Source: Macrococcus epidermidis (lineage in GTDB: Bacteria > Bacillota > Bacilli > Staphylococcales > Staphylococcaceae). From it: a stretch of DNA of 64,000 bases. The position numbers and the translations under genes were made by a program. Shown in pieces: positions 58,086 through 64,000 of the stretch. Within the stretch, counting starts at the first letter, position 1; the number at the start of each line of letters is the position of its first letter. The notes under the pieces were generated by a model. It was not told the DNA's origin. It did not search any database and was given only the letters and a program-made list of their open reading frames with translations. The stretch spans positions 62,001 through 126,000 of the forward strand of contig NZ_PZJH01000003.1 in NCBI RefSeq assembly GCF_003259695.1. Reading direction: 5' to 3'.

Positions 58086-58918
58086 AGTAATCTTCCTTTC
58101 TTATATAAAAAATTAGTCTTACTTAAAATGAAAGTAAACATATAAATAATAGTTGCGATAATAACTATACAAGCACCACTCGGTACGTTCATCATATAGC
58201 TGATATAAATACCTATGACTGCACTGATTAAACCGAATATTGCAGATAAAATCATCATTTGGTGTAAGCTTTTGGAAATTAAATAAGCACTTGAAGCAGG
58301 AGTGATTAACATAGCCACTACTAAAATAATCCCTATTGTCTGTAAGCTAACAACAGTAATAAGTGCGAGTAACATCATGACAGTATAGTGCCAGAATTTT
58401 GGATTAATGCCATTCATTTTACTAAAAATAGGGTCGAATGTTGTCAATTTAAGTTGTTGGTAAAATACGATGACGATGATAAGTACTAATATACATATGG
58501 ATAGTGTTGTATACATTGCTTCTCTCGTCACAGTAAGTACATCACCAAATAGAATGTGGTAAAGATTTGTGGTTGTTTCCATCAAACTAATCATGACGAC
58601 TCCGACAGAAAAGAAAAGTGTAAATGCAATACCAATTGCGGCATCTTTTTTCGTCTTCGAATGATCTGTAAGGGCACCGATGAGTACACTTGTTAATAAT
58701 CCTGTGAATAGGGCACCGATAAACATAGGAATGTTTAATAGAAAGCTCAAAGCGACACCGGGTAATACGGCGTGACTCATTGCATCACCCATTAAACTCA
58801 GTCCTCTTAAAATGATAAGGCAACCAACGATGCCTGCCACAATACCAACTACTCCTGCGGTAATCATTGCTCTTGAAAGGAAAGGATAATTCATTAAATC
58901 ATTGACAAAATGCATCAT
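58082..58918 (-). CDS. mntB: Metal ABC transporter permease (Mn/Zn type)
   Basis: About 278 residues, eight to nine hydrophobic segments. YPFLSRAMITAGVVGIVAGIVGCLIILRGLSLMGDAMSHAVLPGVALSFLL is the ZnuB/MntB signature. GGAGG sets the ATG at 58918; it overlaps the ATPase gene by 20 bp and the lipoprotein gene by 4 bp, so all three are co-translated. Confidence 0.9.
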   Translation of the reverse strand: MMHFVNDLMNYPFLSRAMITAGVVGIVAGIVGCLIILRGLSLMGDAMSHAVLPGVALSFLLNIPMFIGALFTGLLTSVLIGALTDHSKTKKDAAIGIAFTLFFSVGVVMISLMETTTNLYHILFGDVLTVTREAMYTTLSICILVLIIVIVFYQQLKLTTFDPIFSKMNGINPKFWHYTVMMLLALITVVSLQTIGIILVVAMLITPASSAYLISKSLHQMMILSAIFGLISAVIGIYISYMMNVPSGACIVIIATIIYMFTFILSKTNFLYKKGRLL

Positions 58919-59624
58919 TTTCACCTCCTTGAACAAGGAATGTTTTTCTTATGTTGTCATCAGTTAAAACTTCTGAGGTAAAGCCAGATGCAATAATTTC
59001 TTTGTTTAATAAAATACATTCATCAAATAAATTTGCAGCCGTGTTTAAATCATGATGAATAATAAAAATTAGTTTGTTATTTTTACGTAAATCAAATAAG
59101 CGGTTTTTGATTATTTCATAACTGTTGAAATCAATACCAACAAACGGTTCATCTAAAAAATAAATATCTTTTTCCTGCATTAAACTTCTGGCGATAAGCA
59201 CGCGCTGTAACTGTCCTCCACTCAATTCACTTATGAGCTTATGCTTTATAGATTGAAGTTCCATTAACGTCATCAATCGTTTTAGATTATTGCGAGCGCT
59301 AGATTGACTATCAGTAAGATGTCCTTTAGTATATGCACCTGAACGAATTACATCGATTACAGTTATGGGAAAATCAATATCTAAAGCTGACTTCTGAGGT
59401 ATGTAAGCGCAGCGTGTCAATTGATGTTTCAGCAAATGATTATCCAAATGAACAGTCCCATTTGAATGAATAAATCCTAAAATGCTTTTAAAAAGTGTTG
59501 ATTTACCTGCACCATTTGGACCTAAAACTCCGATAAGCTTTCCAGTTAATTGTTGTGTATAATTGATGTGTTGAAGAATTGTTCGCCCGTTTAATGCAAA
59601 ATGTAAATTTTTAATTTCAATCAT
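58899..59624 (-). CDS. mntA: Metal ABC transporter ATPase (Mn/Zn type)
   Basis: About 241 residues. Walker A GPNGAGKST, Q-loop CAYIPQKSALD, signature ELSGGQLQRV, Walker B IYFLDEPFVGID, switch His IIHHDLN. First gene of the operon. ATG at 59624 follows AAAAGGTGA. Lies under an MntR-type operator and divergent from the mntR gene. Mn is favoured over Zn by that context. Confidence 0.9.
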   Translation of the reverse strand: MIEIKNLHFALNGRTILQHINYTQQLTGKLIGVLGPNGAGKSTLFKSILGFIHSNGTVHLDNHLLKHQLTRCAYIPQKSALDIDFPITVIDVIRSGAYTKGHLTDSQSSARNNLKRLMTLMELQSIKHKLISELSGGQLQRVLIARSLMQEKDIYFLDEPFVGIDFNSYEIIKNRLFDLRKNNKLIFIIHHDLNTAANLFDECILLNKEIIASGFTSEVLTDDNIRKTFLVQGGENDAFCQ

Positions 59625-59657
59625 AATAATCACCTTTTCAAAGTTATTAAAAATACT

Positions 59658-59710
59658 TTTAGGTATACCTAAACTATTTTTAATATAATCCGAAAAGCTG
59701 TAAAGGTCAA
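59658..59710 (-). promoter_or_regulatory. mntABC promoter and MntR operator
   Basis: On the minus strand TTGACC (complement of 59705-59710), 17-nt spacer, TATATT (complement of 59682-59687). Just downstream, at the likely start of RNA, is the perfect 16-bp palindrome TTTAGGTATACCTAAA (59658-59673), of the DtxR/MntR box type. Confidence 0.88.
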
Positions 59711-59753
59711 GTTTACTTTATGAATAAAATATGAAAATTTTGGAGGAGAATGT

Positions 59754-60407
59754 ATGTTATCAGATGAAAAAGAAGATTATTTAAAGTGTATATACCAATA
59801 TAATGGTTTAAAAGATTATGTATCGAATAAACAAATATCTACACATTTGGGTATTAAACCCCCGTCTGTAACCGAAATGTTTAATCGATTAGAAAAAGAA
59901 AGTTATATTATTATCAAACCTTATAAAGGAGCAATGCTAACAGAAAAAGGTAAAAAAGAAGTTATTAGAATTGTGAGAAGACATCGTTTGATAGAATGTT
60001 TCTTGATAAAATCTTTAGGATACCGTTGGGATGAAGTACATCAGGAGGCAGAAATACTTGAGCATAAAGTGTCAGATCTATTTATTGAGCGTTTAGATAA
60101 AATGCTCGATTATCCAACATATTGTCCTCATGGAGCTATCATTCCTAGAGGAGAAATTATTGAAGAAGAGGTCCAGGAAATAACAAAATTACAAATAGGG
60201 AATTCATTTATTCTGCAAAAGGTGCAAGATGAGGTACCATTACTCACTTATTTATACGAACAAAATATTAAGATTGGTGACGAATTGTTGATTGAATCGA
60301 TTGATGAAGCCAATCATATTGTCTATCTTACTAAAGGGAATGTGAGAACTGGGTTAAGTTTGGATAATGCTAAAAAGTTATATTACAAGGTAAATAATAA
60401 CTTTTAA
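59754..60407 (+). CDS. mntR: Metal-dependent regulator MntR (DtxR family)
   Basis: 217 residues. N-terminal winged helix DYLKCIYQYNGLKDYVSNKQISTHLGIKPPSVTEMFNRLEKE, metal-binding/dimer domain with RRHRLIECFL, HQEAEILEHKVSD and DYPTYCPHGAIIP (typical His/Cys/Glu ligands), and a C-terminal FeoA/SH3-like domain (about 145-217). With Mn2+ bound it should repress the divergent importer through the palindrome at 59658-59673. GGAGG precedes the ATG. Confidence 0.92.
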   Translation: MLSDEKEDYLKCIYQYNGLKDYVSNKQISTHLGIKPPSVTEMFNRLEKESYIIIKPYKGAMLTEKGKKEVIRIVRRHRLIECFLIKSLGYRWDEVHQEAEILEHKVSDLFIERLDKMLDYPTYCPHGAIIPRGEIIEEEVQEITKLQIGNSFILQKVQDEVPLLTYLYEQNIKIGDELLIESIDEANHIVYLTKGNVRTGLSLDNAKKLYYKVNNNF

Positions 60408-60447
60408 AATATAAAAACAATCTATCAATATGAATTTACTTGTAAAT

Positions 60448-60497
60448 AAAAACTGTGCATGATCCTAATATCTATCAGCATCATGCACAGTTTTTAT
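60448..60497. terminator. Bidirectional terminator
   Basis: AAAAACTGTGCATGAT (60448-60463) and ATCATGCACAGTTTTT (60480-60495): a 16-bp stem with a 16-nt loop, between mntR and the convergent FNT gene. Confidence 0.9.
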
Positions 60498-60523
60498 TTC
60501 TTTTCAAATTGGTAAATATTATT

Positions 60524-61363
60524 TTACAAAGTTTTGTTCAGAATGACATCGTCTCTTCTACCGTTTAAGTATGCATAAACTAATCCGATAAATAAACCAC
60601 CACCGATGTAGTTACCGATATATGCATAAAATAAATTTTTCAGAACGTCAATCCAAGATAATGCATCGATATTGTAGAACATCATTCCGGCAAACAATCC
60701 TGCATTGTAAACAACGTGTTCGTAAGCCATAAATACAAAGATAACTACTCCGACACCGATAAAGAATACTTTAGCTAATACTTCCTTACATTGTAATGAA
60801 ATATAAATACCGATATTGATAAAGAAGTTAGCGAATATCCCTTTAATTAGAATTGCATGCCAACTTGATTCAATTGTTTTTGCATCTACTGTTTTCGTTA
60901 ATGCTGCTACCATTTCAGGTGTCATAACTTTAGTGCCTGTCATCATTCCAAATAAGATAAATCCACCAATAATATTTCCCAGGAAACATAACGTAAATAT
61001 TTTTATTATTTTACCCATTGTGATTGTTTTGAAATAATAACCCACTGTAAAGAACATAAAGTTACTTGTTAATAATTCAGAATTAGTAAGTACGATCATT
61101 ACGAGTGCGATACTGAATGCAATTGCCCCTACTAAATTGATAAGCCCTGCATTTTCAGTTGAAGCAAATTGTGTCTTAGCTGCAAGTTGAAGCACTGCCA
61201 TAATAGCTAGTAAAAACCCTGACATAATCGCTTTTAACATATAGCGCCCAGGTGTCTTATCTGCCATCACTTCTTTCATTGATACTTGGTTTAATACGTT
61301 TTCAATGTTACCTTTCGAAGCATAAGTATCTTCGATAGTTTTAGCTGGAATTTCAATAGCCAT
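60524..61363 (-). CDS. Formate/nitrite transporter family channel
   Basis: 279 residues, six hydrophobic segments with the FNT repeats. Landmarks: NSELLTSNFMFFTVGYYFK (the NSELFTGN-like omega loop), CFLGNIIGGFILF, WHAILIKGIFANFFINIGIYIS (the pore His/Asn region) and AYEHVVYNAGLF (the AFEHVVANM-like repeat). It passes formate, nitrite or similar small anions. ATG at 61363 has AGGAGG ahead. No pyruvate-formate lyase or nitrite genes adjacent. Confidence 0.9.
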   Translation of the reverse strand: MAIEIPAKTIEDTYASKGNIENVLNQVSMKEVMADKTPGRYMLKAIMSGFLLAIMAVLQLAAKTQFASTENAGLINLVGAIAFSIALVMIVLTNSELLTSNFMFFTVGYYFKTITMGKIIKIFTLCFLGNIIGGFILFGMMTGTKVMTPEMVAALTKTVDAKTIESSWHAILIKGIFANFFINIGIYISLQCKEVLAKVFFIGVGVVIFVFMAYEHVVYNAGLFAGMMFYNIDALSWIDVLKNLFYAYIGNYIGGGLFIGLVYAYLNGRRDDVILNKTL

Positions 61364-61478
61364 TGTAGAGCCTCCTGTTGAACAAGATTTTATGAATAAA
61401 CATGAATGTGATAAATACAATATTATTATATCTGTTACTGAGTAACGTGTATATAGTTAATTTGTGAAAAGGTGAACA

Positions 61479-62000
61479 TTATACTAAATCAAGCATCATT
61501 ATATAGTCGGTCTGTGCTTCATCGCCCATTTGAAAGACATGAGAATCGATATGTTTAAAGCCGATTTTTTTATAAAAATCTAATGCATTATGGTTATGTT
61601 CCCAAACACCAAGCCATATTTTTTTGATGTTCTGATCTTGTGCACGTGATACTGCCTTTTCATATAAATGTTTACCAATACCTTGTTTTTGAAAAGTTTT
61701 GTCGACATAAATTCGCTCAATTTCGAGTGAATTATCCGTTATGTTTTCTGTTTGAGCATCATCAGTATTAATTTTTAAGTAACCGGCAACTTGTTCTTCG
61801 ATTAAAGCAAAATAAAATTCTGAATGTGGATCATTAAGCTGAGCCATCATCTTTTCTTTAGTGAAAGATGTCTTTAAGTAATGATCGATAACTTCATCCT
61901 TATTATCCGGTCTGAAAGTATCATCGAATGTTTTTTTGCTTATATTGATTAGAGTATTGAGATCGTTTTCTGTAACTTTGCGTATTACAATTTTATTCAT
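61479..62000 (-). CDS. GNAT N-acetyltransferase
   Basis: About 173 residues. IVIRKVTENDLNTLINISKKTFDDTF, ALIEEQVAGYLKI, SLEIERIYVDKTFQKQGIGKHLYEKAVSRA (acetyl-CoA pyrophosphate loop Q-x-x-G-I-G) and WLGVWEHNHNALDFYKKIGFKHI are the GNAT motifs, close to the spermidine/amine and tabtoxin-type acetylases. Substrate unknown. AAAGGAGCTC fixes the ATG at 62000. Confidence 0.88.
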   Translation of the reverse strand: MNKIVIRKVTENDLNTLINISKKTFDDTFRPDNKDEVIDHYLKTSFTKEKMMAQLNDPHSEFYFALIEEQVAGYLKINTDDAQTENITDNSLEIERIYVDKTFQKQGIGKHLYEKAVSRAQDQNIKKIWLGVWEHNHNALDFYKKIGFKHIDSHVFQMGDEAQTDYIMMLDLV

Positions 62001-62105
62001 AAAGCGAGCTCCTTTAGTCAATTTGTTAATCACATTATGAGCTTAAATGAATGTTTATGCAATCAATATTTGTATAGTAATATGTTGATGAAATAAAATT
62101 TCGAG

Positions 62106-62134
62106 TTGACAAAATTTAGTTTCGCGAGTACTGT
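62106..62134 (+). promoter_or_regulatory. Promoter of the TPP riboswitch operon
   Basis: TTGACA (62106-62111), 17-nt spacer, TACTGT (62129-62134; weak -10), about 20 nt ahead of the aptamer. Confidence 0.6.
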
Positions 62135-62157
62135 AAAAATAACAAATCAAATAAGCG

Positions 62158-62245
62158 CACTAGGGGTGTTTTATTAAAAACTGAGATAAGGCTGTAGCCT
62201 TAGACCCTTTGAACCTGATCTAGATGATACTAGCGTAGGGAAGTG
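62158..62245 (+). ncRNA. TPP riboswitch (THI box)
   Basis: CACT-AGGGGTG opens, ACTGAGATAAGG and CTTAGACCC follow, then the highly conserved CCCTTTGAACCTGATCTAGA and CTAGCGTAGGGAAGTG. This is the thiamin pyrophosphate aptamer. It should control ykoE-ykoD. Confidence 0.97.
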
Positions 62246-62246
62246 T

Positions 62247-62276
62247 ATAGTCACAGTATAAGTGTGGCTATTTTTC
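62247..62276 (+). terminator. First terminator of the TPP leader
   Basis: ATAGTCACA (62247-62255) and TGTGGCTAT (62263-62271) with one T-G pair, 7-nt loop, T5. Confidence 0.85.
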
Positions 62277-62278
62277 CG

Positions 62279-62313
62279 TACGCAGTCTTCTCTATAGAAG
62301 GATGCGTATTTTT
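62279..62313 (+). terminator. Second terminator-like hairpin of the TPP leader
   Basis: TACGCA...CTTCT, loop CTAT, AGAAG...TGCGTA, with a 2-by-2 internal mismatch, then T6. It ends at most 4 nt before the ribosome binding site of ykoE. Confidence 0.7.
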
Positions 62314-62328
62314 TATGGAGGAATGAAA

Positions 62329-62913
62329 ATGAACAGAAATAGTCAAGGTTTGAAGTTGTCAGATATTTTAGTGACAGTATTAGTAGCAGTATTATTTGCG
62401 GTAGCGTACAATTTTGTCTGGTTACCTTATGAGGCAATGAAACCACTGGGGCTACATTTTGAACAGTTGATATATGGTGTTTGGTTTATGGCTGCAGTTG
62501 TGGCGTATTTAATTGTTCCGAAAGCAGGAATTGCATTACTGGCTGAGTTTGCAGCAGGTGCAGGAGAGACAATTGTAATGGGGAAATTTGATATACCAAC
62601 GTTTGTTTTTGCATTTTTACAAGGTTTGGCATGTGAATTTGTATTTATGTTATTCAAATATCAATCACGTAGCATGATGGTGTGTATATTAGCGGGTGTT
62701 GCAGCTGCAATTATAAGTCTGCCAGTTGAGTATTTCTATGGATATATGTCTGAAGTAGCAGGATGGAACGTGCTGCTTTATATTATAATGCGTTTGATTA
62801 GTGGTGCATTAGTAACCGGGGTGTTGTCATATTTAATTGTTAAAGCATTGGATCAGACTGGTGTAACGAAGCTATTCAGAACGTCAACTCAATCAGATTA
62901 CGATAGTTTATAG
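62329..62913 (+). CDS. ykoE: YkoE-like ECF S component (HMP/thiamine)
   Basis: About 194 residues, five to six hydrophobic segments. LKLSDILVTVLVAVLFAVAYNFVWLPYE, GAGETIVMGKFDI and VEYFYGYMSEVAGWNVLLYIIMRLISGALVTGVL are YkoE-like. It is the substrate-binding subunit of an ECF importer for thiamine or its hydroxymethylpyrimidine precursor, in line with the TPP riboswitch in front. ATG at 62329 is 7 nt from GGAGG; ATG at 62323 is too close. The stop touches the next start (TAGATG). Confidence 0.9.
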   Translation: MNRNSQGLKLSDILVTVLVAVLFAVAYNFVWLPYEAMKPLGLHFEQLIYGVWFMAAVVAYLIVPKAGIALLAEFAAGAGETIVMGKFDIPTFVFAFLQGLACEFVFMLFKYQSRSMMVCILAGVAAAIISLPVEYFYGYMSEVAGWNVLLYIIMRLISGALVTGVLSYLIVKALDQTGVTKLFRTSTQSDYDSL

Positions 62914-64000
62914 ATGATGTTATCTGTTAGAAATTTAAGATTGAAATATCCCGGTGAAAAAGAAAAGATATTTGACGGTATCGATATTACGATAGCAGAG
63001 AAAGAAAAAGTATTATTGCTCGGACCTTCAGGTTCTGGAAAGAGCACATTGTTGAACGTACTAAGTGGCATTGTCCCTGAGTTGATAGATTTACCGATGA
63101 AATATGATGTATTAGAACGCGACATGAATGCTAGTGTTATATTTCAGGATCCAGACAGTCAATTTTGTATGCCGAAAGTCTATGAAGAACTGGCTTTTAT
63201 TCTGGAAAATCAAAATGTTGATAAATCGCAAATGAATCACTTGATTAATGATGTTTTGATTAAAGTAGGACTGGATGTTGAACCCTCACAACCAATCAAT
63301 CAACTCAGTGGCGGTATGAAACAGAAACTCGCAATTGCAGGGTCATTGCTGCAGAATGCTGATACGTGGTTTTTAGATGAACCTACAGCGATGCTCGATA
63401 GCGATGCAACAAAGTATTTATGGGAATTGATGATTGATTTATGGCAGGATAAGACAGTACTTATCGTAGAACATAAAGTTGAGCATATATGGCAATATGT
63501 TGATCGTATTATTCTGATGGATGCTGATGGTAAGTTGGTTACACAAGGCACACCACAATTTATTCTTGAGCAACATGAAGATTTATTGAACCAGTATGGT
63601 GTATGGCACCCTAATGCATATAAGTGTGCACCAGAACCATTGCATTATGATCATATTTCTAATGACTTTGAACTCGTGTTAAAAGATGTGGCAGTAAAAC
63701 GTAAAGAAAAGACGTTATATCATATTGATAAACTTGTTATTAGTAGTCATGAATGGATTACGATTACTGGAAAGAACGGAACAGGAAAAACAACGTTATT
63801 AGAATCTTTGATGCAGCTTATCCCGTATAAAGGTTTGATGCAATACGATGATAAAACTTTGAAGAAAGTAAAAGATGCAGCGCGTAATATGTACCTCGTC
63901 TATCAAAATCCTGAGCTGCAATTTATCCAAGGTAGTGTATATGATGAAATATTCTTTAATTTTCAATTTTTAGATAAAAGCCGAGCTGTGGAACGTACAT
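62914..64000 (+). CDS. ykoD: YkoD-like ECF ATPase, two ATPase domains, cut by window end
   Basis: At least 362 residues; no stop before the end. Domain 1: Walker [15 protein letters not shown]-loop VIFQDPDSQFCM, signature QLSGGMKQKLAIAG, Walker B WFLDEPTAMLDS, switch EH in IVEHKVEHIW. Domain 2 begins at about 250 (ELVLKDVAVKRKEKTLYHIDKL) with Walker A ITGKNGTGKTTLLESL and Q-loop LVYQNPELQFIQGSVYDEIFF. Such duplicated ATPases drive YkoEDC thiamine/HMP importers, and a ykoC-type gene should follow outside the window. Two consecutive ATGs (62914, 62917) are possible starts. Confidence 0.92.
   Translation, partial: MMLSVRNLRLKYPGEKEKIFDGIDITIAEKEKVLLLGPSGSGKSTLLNVLSGIVPELIDLPMKYDVLERDMNASVIFQDPDSQFCMPKVYEELAFILENQNVDKSQMNHLINDVLIKVGLDVEPSQPINQLSGGMKQKLAIAGSLLQNADTWFLDEPTAMLDSDATKYLWELMIDLWQDKTVLIVEHKVEHIWQYVDRIILMDADGKLVTQGTPQFILEQHEDLLNQYGVWHPNAYKCAPEPLHYDHISNDFELVLKDVAVKRKEKTLYHIDKLVISSHEWITITGKNGTGKTTLLESLMQLIPYKGLMQYDDKTLKKVKDAARNMYLVYQNPELQFIQGSVYDEIFFNFQFLDKSRAVERT

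Noticed and set aside
1..64000. Mobile element, prophage, CRISPR or integration site
   Set aside because: No transposase, integrase, phage structural gene, repeat-spacer array or tRNA-flanked direct repeats are visible; gene order and codon style are even throughout.

Overview
The window looks like core chromosome of a low-GC Gram-positive coccus of the Staphylococcaceae. The gene set is staphylococcal: CidC-type pyruvate oxidase, HssRS/HrtAB haem stress system with its HssR direct repeat, CstR/CstB persulfide system, MhqE/MhqD-like quinone defence, Mn/Zn-type ABC importer with a DtxR-family regulator, and SAM and TPP riboswitches. Gene order and several proteins (a four-domain Cst fusion, an isolated ptb-buk pair, two catabolic YjcH/ActP-like genes) make me think of Macrococcus or Mammaliicoccus rather than S. 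aureus; that genus call is inference from memory. I see no rRNA or tRNA, CRISPR array, phage, transposase or plasmid function.

Layout. 1-9 kb: tail of a TetR-type regulator, DUF1349 protein, BrnQ carrier with an apparent ATT start, an ABC-F ATPase behind a transcription attenuator, a divergent pair of ring-cleaving dioxygenases (one with an MhqD-like hydrolase), and unknown or LURP-one proteins. 9-17 kb: D-2-hydroxyacid dehydrogenase, cidC, a compact run of small genes (membrane protein, Pyr_excise-like protein, cupin, DoxX), a PepSY lipoprotein, AzlCD exporter and a PepSY-TM protein. 17-25 kb: ptb-buk, a cysteine-free HesB-like protein, an amino acid permease, and a serine dehydratase operon with a PTS_EIIC_2-like membrane protein.

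25-36 kb: large-subunit catalase; a regulator in which a degenerate ABC ATPase is joined to a LytTR domain, followed by an ABC-2 exporter; then the divergent cst locus (cstR-rhodanese-tauE against a CoADR-rhodanese-TusA-DsrE fusion plus cstB), with two near mirror-image operators placed on two strong promoters. 36-49 kb: AGCS symporter, an OppBC-like permease pair with no partners, esterase, AlkD-like protein, an MFS gene with a terminator in its leader, acetate-type symporter genes, and hrtBA/hssRS.

49-64 kb: a zinc-ribbon membrane protein, P-type Ca-like ATPase, SAM riboswitch-metY-metA, PPK2 kinase, a GNAT gene broken by a single-base deletion in a T tract, mntC-like/mntB-like/mntA-like and mntR, a formate/nitrite channel, a GNAT protein, and a TPP riboswitch in front of ykoE-ykoD, the last gene running off the window. 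Main themes are redox and sulfur stress defence, metal and haem homeostasis, amino acid and sulfur metabolism, and small-molecule transport. RNA-level control (two riboswitches and two probable attenuators) is prominent.
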